Assembly (NCBI GenBank): GCA_937915725.1
Contig: CALGGV010000125.1
Span: forward strand, 1 to 16,413
From: an uncultured Selenomonadales bacterium
Lineage (GTDB): Bacteria; Bacillota; Negativicutes; Selenomonadales; Selenomonadaceae
DNA length: 16,413 nt
Direction of reading: 5' to 3'
Below are positions 3,316 through 11,104 of this stretch, piece by piece. Both the position numbers and the translations under genes were made by a program. Below the pieces are notes generated by a model. It was not told the DNA's origin, did not search any database, and saw nothing but the letters and a program-made list of their open reading frames with translations. The first letter of the stretch is position 1; each line of letters begins with the position of its first letter.

Positions 3316-5100
3316 GTGGAAAAAATAATAACGAAAGATGGCAGTATAGCGGAAGTTGAAGGCGCGGAGGCTTTACATTCACTGCGCCACACCGCATCAC
3401 ATATTATGGCACAGGCGATAAAGCATTTGTACGGCGGCGCGGACGGTAAAGCCGTAAAATTGGCTATTGGTCCGGCGATTGACACCGGCTTTTATTATGA
3501 TATTGATATGGAGCGCAAACTTACCGACGAAGATTTAGCTGACATTGAAGACGAAATGAAAAAAATCGTCAAGCAAAATCTGAAATTGGAACGTAGCGTT
3601 TTAAGCCGTGCAGACGCCCTGAAAAAATTTTCCGATGAGGGCGAAACTTACAAAGTTGAATTAATAACTGATTTACCGGCGGACGCCGAAATTTCACTTT
3701 TTACACAGGGCGATTTTACCGATCTTTGTGCAGGTCCGCACGTTGAATCAACCGGCAAAGTTAAGGCGTTCAAATTAATGTCATTGGCGGGCGCGTATTG
3801 GCGCGGCGATGAACATAATAAAATGTTGCAGAGAATTTACGGCACGGCTTTTTTCAGTAAGGACGAACTAAAAGAATATCTGCATATGCTTGAAGAGGCG
3901 GCGCGTCGTGATCATAGAAAACTTGGCAAAGAATTAGATATTTTCAGCTTGCATGATGAAGGACCCGGTTTTCCTTTCTTCCACCCAAACGGCATGATTA
4001 TTCAAAACGAATTGATAAATTATTGGCGCGAAGTTCACCGCCGTTACGGTTATCAAGAAATTAAAACGCCGGTAATTTTAAATCGTAAACTTTGGGAAAC
4101 TTCCGGGCATTGGGATCACTACAAGGAAAATATGTACTTCACGAAAATTGACGATGAAGATTACGCCGTTAAGCCTATGAATTGCCCGGGCGGAATGTTG
4201 GTTTACAATTCGCACCCGCACAGCTACAGAGAATTACCTTTGCGTTTAGGCGAATTGGGCTTAGTTCACAGGCACGAAATTAGCGGCGCGTTGCACGGGC
4301 TTTTCAGAGTTAGAAATTTTACGCAAGATGACGCGCACATTTTTATGACACCGGAACAAGTGGAGCCGGAAATTCAAAAGACGATTGATTTATTTGATGA
4401 AGTTTACAAAACTTTTGGCTTAACGTACAAGGCGGAACTTTCCACGCGCCCTGAAAATTCCATGGGCAGTGATGAAATTTGGGAAATGGCAACTTCAGCA
4501 CTAAAAAAAGCTCTCGACAATCGCGGCTTAGAATATGTTATCAATGAAGGCGACGGCGCGTTTTACGGTCCAAAAATTGATTTCCATCTGCGCGACTCAA
4601 TCGGTCGTACGTGGCAATGTGGAACTATTCAACTTGATATGTTGTTGCCGGAAAAATTCGATTTAACTTACACCGGCGAAGATGGCGAAAAACACCGCCC
4701 AATTATGGTTCATCGTGTAGTTTACGGCAGTATCGAACGTTTCATTGGAATTTTGATTGAAAATTACGCGGGCGCGTTTCCTGTTTGGTTTACGCCGGTT
4801 CAAATTAAAATTCTGCCAATTACCGACAAACATTTAGACTACGCCAAAAAACTTTACGATAAATTTTTCAATTTAGGTTTTCGCGCAGAAATTGACGATC
4901 GCAGCGAAAAAACCGGCAAAAAAATTCGTGATGCACAAGTTAAAAAAATTCCCTATATGATTGTTATCGGCGATAAGGAAATTGAGACCGGAATTTTGCC
5001 AATTCGCAAGTACGGCTCCAAAGATAGCGTTGAAATGAGTATTGAAGATTTTATTTCCTACGTTCAAAAGAAAATTTCTACCCGTGATGCCGAATATTAA
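3316..5100 (+). CDS. thrS: Threonyl-tRNA synthetase, TGS-less form
   Basis: Charges tRNA-Thr with threonine in the cytoplasm, using ATP. The GTG at 3316 is chosen because AAGGAGG (3301-3307) lies 8 nt before it; the upstream TTG at 3250 falls inside the promoter. The product has 594 residues against about 640 in E. coli. After about 20 residues it enters the N2 editing domain (HTASH, His25 and His29; CAGPH, Cys138 and His142). The class II core follows with MNCPGGM, FRVRNFTQDDAHIF, GEGxFYGPKI-type motif NEGDGAFYGPKIDF and VHRVVYGSIERFIGIL. The C-terminal anticodon-binding domain (about 485-594) has PVQIKILPI and GDKEIETG. The N-terminal TGS domain is missing, which is seen in some members of the family. 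A terminator follows at once. Confidence 0.97.
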   Translation: MEKIITKDGSIAEVEGAEALHSLRHTASHIMAQAIKHLYGGADGKAVKLAIGPAIDTGFYYDIDMERKLTDEDLADIEDEMKKIVKQNLKLERSVLSRADALKKFSDEGETYKVELITDLPADAEISLFTQGDFTDLCAGPHVESTGKVKAFKLMSLAGAYWRGDEHNKMLQRIYGTAFFSKDELKEYLHMLEEAARRDHRKLGKELDIFSLHDEGPGFPFFHPNGMIIQNELINYWREVHRRYGYQEIKTPVILNRKLWETSGHWDHYKENMYFTKIDDEDYAVKPMNCPGGMLVYNSHPHSYRELPLRLGELGLVHRHEISGALHGLFRVRNFTQDDAHIFMTPEQVEPEIQKTIDLFDEVYKTFGLTYKAELSTRPENSMGSDEIWEMATSALKKALDNRGLEYVINEGDGAFYGPKIDFHLRDSIGRTWQCGTIQLDMLLPEKFDLTYTGEDGEKHRPIMVHRVVYGSIERFIGILIENYAGAFPVWFTPVQIKILPITDKHLDYAKKLYDKFFNLGFRAEIDDRSEKTGKKIRDAQVKKIPYMIVIGDKEIETGILPIRKYGSKDSVEMSIEDFISYVQKKISTRDAEY

Positions 5101-5166
5101 TTTATAGGAAAAATTTTTCCTATAAAAAAGCTCCCGCGGCTTTTTCAACCGTTGGAGTTTTTTGTT
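5101..5166 (+). terminator. thrS terminator region: perfect 26-bp palindrome plus hairpin
   Basis: Bases 5101-5126 are a perfect palindrome (13 bp each side). A second hairpin follows: CTCC/GGAG (5131-5134/5154-5157) with inner CGG/CCG (5137-5139/5149-5151), then six Ts. The second is the likely rho-independent terminator. The purpose of the first is unclear; it could stabilise the mRNA end or terminate too. Confidence 0.7.
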
Positions 5167-5267
5167 TTTTCAAATTTAAATGCGTGAAATATTATCATTT
5201 GGCAGGAAAATTAGCCGTTGCGGCAAATATATTTTTCAGCAAAATAAATACAGGAGGTAAAATTTTT

Positions 5268-6350
5268 ATGTTAAAATCTTGCGACGTGGACAATTTGCGC
5301 CCGGGAATGAAAGTTGGACGTGATGTTAAAGACTTCGGCGGCAAAGTTATTCTCAAACAAGATACCATTCTTAACGCAAAAAAAATTAACAGCTTAATCG
5401 GTTACAATATTTTTTCGGTTTACATTGAAGAAGTTGAAGAAAAGCCGGTTGTACAAATTGCCGGTCAAGATCATCTTTTGGATTTCGGCTACTTGGAATG
5501 TTACGAAAAAACCTATAACAAAATTCACGATATTTTTTACAAAGTCGGACAGGGCGGCGATTTAGATATTCCGGCGTTGGATTCAGTTTTGGAAAATGAA
5601 AATGTAGATAAACTTTGCGATAACAAAATTGCAGTTACACAAATTCACAATATGACGCGCAATGGCGATTATACTATTCATCACGCTACAAACGTTGGAA
5701 TTTTGGCGGGGCTTTTTGCAAAATGGTTACGTTATCCGCGTCAAAATATGCGTGAGCTGATTATGTCCGGAATTTTAACCGAAATTGGAAAAACAAAAGT
5801 TCCAAAGGCAATTTTGAACAAAAAAGGCAAACTTGACGCAGACGAACTCTTAGCTGTTCAACGCCACGTAGATTACGGCTACGATATGTTGAAATTTACG
5901 CCGCTGAAACAATTTCCTAACGTACTTTTGGGAGTTTTACACCATCACGAACGCTGCGACGGCACGGGTTATCCTAATCATCTGCGCGCCAATCAAATTA
6001 GCGATTACGGAAAAATTTTGGCGTTTTTGGATATTTACGACGCAATGGCGGCTAATCGTTCCTACGCAAAAAGAAATTCGCCCTTCGATATTTTCAAAGT
6101 TTTAAATGGCGATATTGGCAAGGGAAAACTTGATACACGTTTTGGAATTTTATTTATGCGTCATTTGCGCCAATCTTTGAACGGCTGCTGGGTAGGTTTA
6201 AGCGACGGGCAACGCGCCAAAATTATTTTGCTGGACGCGGCGGACGTTGTGGCACAACCTATCGTTCAAACTCCGCAAAATAAATTTATCGACTTGAATA
6301 AGTCTACAGATTTAAAAGTTGAAGTTTTATTGACGGCTCAAGAAGTTTAG
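5268..6350 (+). CDS. HD-GYP-like protein with an altered HD pair
   Basis: HD-GYP proteins hydrolyse cyclic di-GMP. The ATG at 5268 is chosen because CAGGAGGT (5251-5258) precedes it by about 10 nt, giving 360 residues. Residues 1-60 (DVDNLRPGMKVGRDV onwards) form the usual N-terminal module of this group. The HD-GYP domain spans about 130-290: HHATNVGILAG (His138, His139), then GILTEIGKTKVPKAIL where the family has HDIGK, then HHHERCDGTGYP (225 onwards), and DIYDAMAANRSYAK. The HD pair is thus Thr171-Glu172, although the GYP motif is intact. It may have lost metal-dependent catalysis and act as a c-di-GMP sensor, or use other ligands. No membrane segment is seen. A weak promoter candidate is TTTTCA (5167-5172) with TATTAT (5190-5195). 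Confidence 0.85.
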   Translation: MLKSCDVDNLRPGMKVGRDVKDFGGKVILKQDTILNAKKINSLIGYNIFSVYIEEVEEKPVVQIAGQDHLLDFGYLECYEKTYNKIHDIFYKVGQGGDLDIPALDSVLENENVDKLCDNKIAVTQIHNMTRNGDYTIHHATNVGILAGLFAKWLRYPRQNMRELIMSGILTEIGKTKVPKAILNKKGKLDADELLAVQRHVDYGYDMLKFTPLKQFPNVLLGVLHHHERCDGTGYPNHLRANQISDYGKILAFLDIYDAMAANRSYAKRNSPFDIFKVLNGDIGKGKLDTRFGILFMRHLRQSLNGCWVGLSDGQRAKIILLDAADVVAQPIVQTPQNKFIDLNKSTDLKVEVLLTAQEV

Positions 6351-6368
6351 TAAAAAAATTTAATTCTT

Positions 6369-6396
6369 AAGCGGCTTGCCGCTTTTTATTTTTTTG
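6369..6396 (+). terminator. Hairpin and T tract between the HD-GYP-like gene and uvrB
   Basis: AAGCGGC (6369-6375) pairs with GCCGCTT (6378-6384), followed by TTTATTTTTTT. The uvrB ribosome site GAGGAG (6396-6401) begins right at the end of the T tract, and I see no clear promoter between them. It may act as an attenuator with partial read-through into uvrB. Confidence 0.7.
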
Positions 6397-6410
6397 AGGA
6401 GCGAAATATT

Positions 6411-8396
6411 TTGTTGAATAAAAAATTTGAAGTCGCAGCTCCATTTCAACCTACGGGAGATCAACCACAAGCTATTGAAAATCTTTCTGAAGGGCTTGAA
6501 AATGGACTCGTCGCACAAGTTTTACTCGGCGCAACCGGCACCGGCAAAACTTACACTATCGCAAAAGTTATTGAAAAAATTCAACGCCCAACTTTAGTTA
6601 TCGCCCACAATAAAACTTTAGCTGCGCAACTTGCCGCCGAATTTAAATCTTTTTTCCCCAATAATTACGTTGGATATTTTGTCAGCTACTACGATTATTA
6701 TCAACCGGAGGCGTACATTCCCGCAACTGATACTTATATTGAAAAGGACGCCTCCATTAATGACGAAATTGACCAAATGCGTCATTCTGCCACGTGCGCA
6801 CTTTTTGAAAGAAATGATGTTATAATTGTTGCAAGTGTTTCCTGCATTTACGGCTTAGGCTCGCCGGAAAATTATTTTAAAATGCTGTTGCATATTTTCA
6901 AGGGACAAATTATCCTGCGCGAAGAAATTTTAAAGCGGCTTGTTTCAATTCGCTATGAAAGAAATGATATTATCATTGAACGCGGAAAATTCAGAGTGCA
7001 CGGCGATGTTATCGAAATTACGCCCGCCGGTTACAACGGACGCGCAATTAGAATTGAACTTTTTGGCGATGAAGTAGACAGAATTACAGAATTTGAAATT
7101 TTGACGGGAAAAAGTGTAGGCGTTCGTGACGAAATTTTTATTTTTCCCGCGTCGCACTATGTGGCAGATGAAGAAGATTTAGCACGCGCTGAAAAAGCTA
7201 TTCGCTCAGAACTTTTACAGCAGGTTGATTTTTTCAATTCAGAAAGAAAATTAATTGAGGCACAAAGAATCGAACAGCGTACAAATTTTGATTTAGAAAT
7301 GATTAGGGAAATGGGCTATTGCTCCGGAATTGAAAATTATTCACGGCACTTAACCGGCAGAAATGAAGGCGAACCACCGGATACTTTGATTGATTATTTT
7401 CCAAAAAATTTTTTAACGATCATTGATGAATCACACGTAACAATTCCGCAAATACGCGCAATGTACAATGGCGACCGTGCAAGAAAATCTGTACTGATTG
7501 AAAATGGTTTCAGACTTCCCAGCGCACGGGATAACCGCCCTTTGACTTTTGACGAATTTAACGCTAAAATTTCGCAAATAATTTATGTTTCAGCAACGCC
7601 CGCCGATTATGAAATTTCAGAATCCGGAAATATTGTTGAACAAATTATTAGACCGACGGGCTTGCTTGACCCTGAAGTGGAAATTCGCCCGCTTGAAAAT
7701 CAGATTGACGATTTAATTTCAGAAATTAATCAACGCGCCAAAGTCAATGAAAGAGTTTTGGTAACAACGTTGACGAAAAAATTTGCAGAGGAACTTACTG
7801 ACTACTTGAATAACGCGGGAATTCGTGTAAAATATTTACATTCTGACGTTGTAACGATTGAACGCGCCGAAATTATTCACGACCTGCGCGCCGGTAAATT
7901 TGATGTTTTAGTTGGAATAAATCTTTTGCGTGAGGGCTTAGATATGCCGGAAGTTTCACTTGTGGCAATTCTTGACGCCGACAAGGAAGGATTTTTACGC
8001 TCTGCAACTTCATTAATTCAAACTATCGGACGCGCTGCAAGAAATGTTCATGGCAAAGTTATTTTGTACGCCGAAAATATTACAGATTCAATGCGCCGCG
8101 CAATGGATGAAACTGAACGCCGCAGAAAAATTCAGCAGGATTATAATTTAAAAAATCACATTACGCCCAAAACTATTGAAAAACCGGTTGCGCCGCTAAT
8201 TGAATTGCCGCTCAAAAAATCTGAAAAAAATAAATCAAAATCTGCCGCCGAATTGATAAAAAAATTGACGGCTCCTCAACGCAAAACTTTAATAAAAAAT
8301 TTAACTGCACAAATGCAAGAGGCGTCAAGGGCGTTGGAATTTGAACGCGCCGCCGAACTGCGCGATATTATTTTAAAACTGGAAGATAATTTGTAG
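6411..8396 (+). CDS. uvrB: Excinuclease ABC subunit B
   Basis: The damage-verifying helicase-like subunit of nucleotide excision repair; it receives DNA from UvrA and positions UvrC. The product has 661 residues, the usual length in Firmicutes. The TTG at 6411 is preceded by GAGGAG (6396-6401) with 9 nt between; a second TTG at 6414 is also possible. Visible are Walker A GATGTGKT (40-47), the beta-hairpin region YYDYYQPEAYIP, the DESH box, YVSATPADYE, the motif V/VI block LLREGLDMPEVSLVAIL and TIGRAARN, and the C-terminal UVR motif (last 35 residues, ASRALEFERAAELRD) that binds UvrC. The linker before it is lysine-rich. uvrA is not next to it here. No SOS box was recognised. Confidence 0.98.
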   Translation: MLNKKFEVAAPFQPTGDQPQAIENLSEGLENGLVAQVLLGATGTGKTYTIAKVIEKIQRPTLVIAHNKTLAAQLAAEFKSFFPNNYVGYFVSYYDYYQPEAYIPATDTYIEKDASINDEIDQMRHSATCALFERNDVIIVASVSCIYGLGSPENYFKMLLHIFKGQIILREEILKRLVSIRYERNDIIIERGKFRVHGDVIEITPAGYNGRAIRIELFGDEVDRITEFEILTGKSVGVRDEIFIFPASHYVADEEDLARAEKAIRSELLQQVDFFNSERKLIEAQRIEQRTNFDLEMIREMGYCSGIENYSRHLTGRNEGEPPDTLIDYFPKNFLTIIDESHVTIPQIRAMYNGDRARKSVLIENGFRLPSARDNRPLTFDEFNAKISQIIYVSATPADYEISESGNIVEQIIRPTGLLDPEVEIRPLENQIDDLISEINQRAKVNERVLVTTLTKKFAEELTDYLNNAGIRVKYLHSDVVTIERAEIIHDLRAGKFDVLVGINLLREGLDMPEVSLVAILDADKEGFLRSATSLIQTIGRAARNVHGKVILYAENITDSMRRAMDETERRRKIQQDYNLKNHITPKTIEKPVAPLIELPLKKSEKNKSKSAAELIKKLTAPQRKTLIKNLTAQMQEASRALEFERAAELRDIILKLEDNL

Positions 8397-8434
8397 ATAA
8401 AAATTTTTTTAAACTGCTTTCAACTCAACAGTTG

Positions 8435-8440
8435 TATAAT
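8435..8440 (+). promoter_or_regulatory. -10 box of the partner-switch operon
   Basis: A perfect TATAAT lies 26 bp before the TTG start. The -35 region near 8412-8417 is poor. CAAC/GTTG (8421-8424/8431-8434) and AACTG/CAGTT (8412-8416/8429-8433) form inverted repeats across the spacer, so an activator or repressor could act here. Confidence 0.45.
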
Positions 8441-8465
8441 TAATAAAAATTTGGAGGTTTTTACT

Positions 8466-8765
8466 TTGGAAATTAAAAAGGAACTTAACGGTACAACATT
8501 GACTGTACAAATTATTGGCAGACTCGACGCCTCAAACGCGCAGGAACTTACTAATTCGCTTAATGCATCACTTGATGGCGTCAAAGAATTAATTTTTGAT
8601 TTTGCAAGTTTGAAATACATTGCCTCGGCGGGCTTGCGTGCACTTTTAATGGCGCAAAAACGTATGAATAAGCAGGGCAGTATGATAATTCGCCACGTTG
8701 ATGAAACTGTTATGGAAGTTTTGGAAATGACGGGCTTTGCAGATTTAATGACGATTGAAAAATAA
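8466..8765 (+). CDS. STAS-domain anti-sigma factor antagonist (RsbV/SpoIIAA-like)
   Basis: In partner switching this small protein binds the kinase when unphosphorylated and so frees the kinase's target. The TTG at 8466 is chosen because GGAGG (8453-8457) lies 8 nt upstream; the earlier TTG at 8451 overlaps that site. The product is 99 residues, a single STAS domain. It shows GRLDASNAQEL, LIFDFASLKYIASAGLRALL and VLEMTGFADLM, the standard landmarks. The serine in IASAGLR is the likely phosphorylation site. It is followed after 21 nt by its probable kinase. The target need not be a sigma factor. Confidence 0.92.
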   Translation: MEIKKELNGTTLTVQIIGRLDASNAQELTNSLNASLDGVKELIFDFASLKYIASAGLRALLMAQKRMNKQGSMIIRHVDETVMEVLEMTGFADLMTIEK

Positions 8766-8786
8766 TTTTTAACCGGAGAATTTGTA

Positions 8787-9194
8787 ATGGAAAAATTGAC
8801 TATTGAGGCAAAGGTTGAAAATTTGCCGGTTGTTACGGAATTTATTTCTTCGTCACTTGAAGAAAAAGCCTGCTCTTTAAAAATTATTATGCAAATGGAA
8901 CTTGTCATTGAAGAAATTTTTGTAAACGTGGCAAGTTACGCCTATCGTCCGGATGTTGGACTGGTTACAGTTTACAAAGAATTTTCTGAAAATCCGGCTG
9001 AAATTACAGTTACTTTTGTTGATGGTGGCGTTGAATACAATCCGCTTGAACACAAAGACCCCGACATTAATGCAGATATTGACAAAAGAAATATTGGCGG
9101 GCTTGGAATTTTCCTTATCAAAAAAAATGTAGACGATATTTTTTATGAAAGAAAAGACGGGAAAAATATCCTTACTTTCAAGAAAAGCTTTTAA
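8787..9194 (+). CDS. RsbW/SpoIIAB-like serine kinase (anti-sigma type)
   Basis: A GHKL-fold ATPase of 135 residues that phosphorylates the STAS partner and holds a target protein. ATG at 8787 follows GGAGA (8775-8779). The N box is ELVIEEIFVNVASYAY, the G1 box FVDGGVEYNPL and the G2 box GGLGIFLIKK, in the right order. It is co-transcribed with the STAS gene. It is short and soluble and has no added domain. The G1 box reads DGGVEYNPL where many relatives have DxGxPFNPL, a mild change. Confidence 0.92.
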   Translation: MEKLTIEAKVENLPVVTEFISSSLEEKACSLKIIMQMELVIEEIFVNVASYAYRPDVGLVTVYKEFSENPAEITVTFVDGGVEYNPLEHKDPDINADIDKRNIGGLGIFLIKKNVDDIFYERKDGKNILTFKKSF

Positions 9195-9297
9195 GTGACG
9201 GGTTGTCTCTATGAAAGAAAAAATCATTGTCATATAAAAAATTTTCACCAACCGTCACGGAAAAAGTATCCGTTGGCGGCTTTTAATTTTGTTTTTT
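9195..9297 (+). terminator. Hairpin region ending the STAS-kinase operon
   Basis: GTGACG and GTTG (9195-9200, 9202-9205) can pair with CAACCGTCAC (9249-9258). A second stem pairs CCG..CGGA (9252-9261) with TCCG..CGG, followed by a T-rich stretch to 9297. The two structures overlap at 9249-9258 and exclude each other, so this could be a simple terminator or a switch controlling read-through to the phosphatase gene. Confidence 0.5.
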
Positions 9298-9324
9298 CTG
9301 CGCAGAAATTAATTTGGACGGGAA

Positions 9325-10944
9325 GTGATAAAAATTAAAAAAAGTATTACCGAAAAAATAATTTTCGACGTAGTTTTAGCAATGGTGGTGCTTAGCGCGT
9401 TGCTTAGTTACATTGGCTATTTGGAATTTACGGAGGCTATTGAAGATCAATATGCAGATTCAGCACTTAGGACGGCGCGCACGGCTATTACTTTTGCAGA
9501 CGTTGAAAAAATTTCCGAATACAACGACGAGGATACAAACGGCGAATTTTATCTGGAAACAATGGAACTTGTGAAAGAATGGCAACGCTTGGTTGATACT
9601 CAAGGCGTAACTTTCGCCTATATCTTTCAACCGAATGTTGAAAAAAATTATAACGAAATACGATTTGTTTTGAGTGTAATGAACTCTGACGCAGACTCCA
9701 TACATTTTTACACCGGTCATGTACAACCTACGGAAAATGAAGAGTATCGGCAAGCTTACCGGGACATTTACGAAAATAAAAAAGAGTACACTGCAACTTT
9801 TTATTATGATAAGCTTTATTATGTTGACGGCTTTGTAACCGTTCTTTTGCCAATGAAAAATTCTGAAGGCGAAGTTAAAGGAATTTTGGGAATAACAAGA
9901 CCAATGGAAGATATGCGCTATTTCAGAAAATTATATTTGCATGATATGTTCATTACGACAGCGATAATTTCTCTTTTAATAATTTTCATTTACACTTTTT
10001 ACTTAAATAAAACGGTTGTGACGCCGATTAAAACACTTTCAGACGGCGTGCGGGAAATTGCAAGCGGCGATCTTGATAAAAAACTTGACATTAAAACCGG
10101 CGATGAAGTGGAACATTTGGCAATTTGTTTTAACGCAATGACTTCCGAACTTCAAACTTACATGAAAAATCTTACTCAAGTTACCGCCGAAAAAGAAAGA
10201 ATCGCTACTGAATTAAACGTTGCCCAAAATATTCAACTTTCAATGTTACCGCACGATTTTAATTTTGGGCGCGCAGATTTTGACATTTTCGCCACAATGA
10301 ACGCGGCAAAAATGGTAGGCGGCGATTTTTACGATTTTTATTTGTTGGACGAAAATCATTTGGTAATTACAATAGCTGACGTTTCCGGAAAAGGCGTACC
10401 CGCCGCGCTTTTTATGTCAAGAAGTAAAACTATCTTAAAAAATTTTGCAATGATGATGAATAATCCCGACGATTTTGCAGCGGTAATGACTTTGGCGAAT
10501 AACCAACTTTGCCAAGACAATGAAGAAATGATGTTTGTTACGGTTTTTATGGGAATGTTGGATTTAAAAACCGGAAAATTTATTTTTGTCAACGGTGGGC
10601 ACAATCCGCCAATAATTTACCACGCAAAAGAAAATTCCTGCGAATATTTGAGCGTCAAGAAAAATTTTGTATTGGGCGGAATGGAAGACGTACCCTACAA
10701 GCAACAAGAAACAATTTTGGAGCGCGGCGATTTAATTTTCACTTATACCGACGGCGTCAACGAGGCAATGAATATCAAAAACGAAGAATACACTTCAGAG
10801 CGGCTGTTGGAATTTATGAACGCTACAGATTGTCGCGCAGATTTAAAAACTTTGTTGGCGGCGGTTAAATCTGACGTTTCAAAACACGTTGGAGCGGCTG
10901 AACAATCTGACGATATTACAATGTTGGCTCTTCGCAGAAATTAA
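9325..10944 (+). CDS. Membrane sensor PP2C phosphatase (SpoIIE/RsbU type) with HAMP
   Basis: It probably dephosphorylates the upstream STAS protein in response to an external signal. The GTG at 9325 has GGACGGGA just upstream and gives an intact basic start and first helix (about 12-34). An extracytoplasmic sensor region (about 35-205, Cache-like by size and position) follows. The second helix is DMFITTAIISLLIIFIYTFY (207 onwards), then HAMP (about 230-285) and a coiled-coil linker with IATELNVAQNIQLSML. The catalytic domain has VGGDFYD (331 onwards), ADVSGKGVPAALF (351 onwards, Asp352), NGGHNPP, YTDGVNEA (Asp476) and SDDITML (Asp529, Asp530): all metal-binding acids are present. 539 residues. 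A terminator separates it from the exporter operon. Confidence 0.93.
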   Translation: MIKIKKSITEKIIFDVVLAMVVLSALLSYIGYLEFTEAIEDQYADSALRTARTAITFADVEKISEYNDEDTNGEFYLETMELVKEWQRLVDTQGVTFAYIFQPNVEKNYNEIRFVLSVMNSDADSIHFYTGHVQPTENEEYRQAYRDIYENKKEYTATFYYDKLYYVDGFVTVLLPMKNSEGEVKGILGITRPMEDMRYFRKLYLHDMFITTAIISLLIIFIYTFYLNKTVVTPIKTLSDGVREIASGDLDKKLDIKTGDEVEHLAICFNAMTSELQTYMKNLTQVTAEKERIATELNVAQNIQLSMLPHDFNFGRADFDIFATMNAAKMVGGDFYDFYLLDENHLVITIADVSGKGVPAALFMSRSKTILKNFAMMMNNPDDFAAVMTLANNQLCQDNEEMMFVTVFMGMLDLKTGKFIFVNGGHNPPIIYHAKENSCEYLSVKKNFVLGGMEDVPYKQQETILERGDLIFTYTDGVNEAMNIKNEEYTSERLLEFMNATDCRADLKTLLAAVKSDVSKHVGAAEQSDDITMLALRRN

Positions 10945-10974
10945 GGATTAGGGATTTAAAGTTTCTGAAATTTA

Positions 10975-11004
10975 AACCGTAACTTGAGGGTTGCGGTTTT
11001 TTTT
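10975..11004 (+). terminator. Terminator of the phosphatase gene
   Basis: AACCGTAAC (10975-10983) pairs with GTTGCGGTT (10990-10998), 9 bp with one U-G pair, followed by a run of Ts to 11004. Confidence 0.85.
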
Positions 11005-11029
11005 ATTGCAGAAAAATTTTTCAAAGTCA

Positions 11030-11058
11030 TTGAATTTCAAATTACGATTTGATAAAAT
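11030..11058 (+). promoter_or_regulatory. Promoter of the ybhGFSR-like operon
   Basis: TTGAAT (11030-11035), 17-nt spacer, TAAAAT (11053-11058). Start expected near 11065. The spacer and the start site each hold a palindrome. Confidence 0.65.
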
Positions 11059-11076
11059 TTGAATAACTTGTACAAG
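11037..11076. promoter_or_regulatory. Candidate operators for the TetR-family regulator
   Basis: TCAAAT-TACG-ATTTGA (11037-11052) is a perfect inverted repeat filling the promoter spacer. CTTGTACAAG (11067-11076) is a perfect 10-bp palindrome at the expected start site. Binding at either would block transcription. The assignment to the regulator at 16190 is inference from operon membership. Confidence 0.4.
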
Positions 11077-11104
11077 GAAAAATTTTTTAGCGGAGCGATA
11101 AAAA

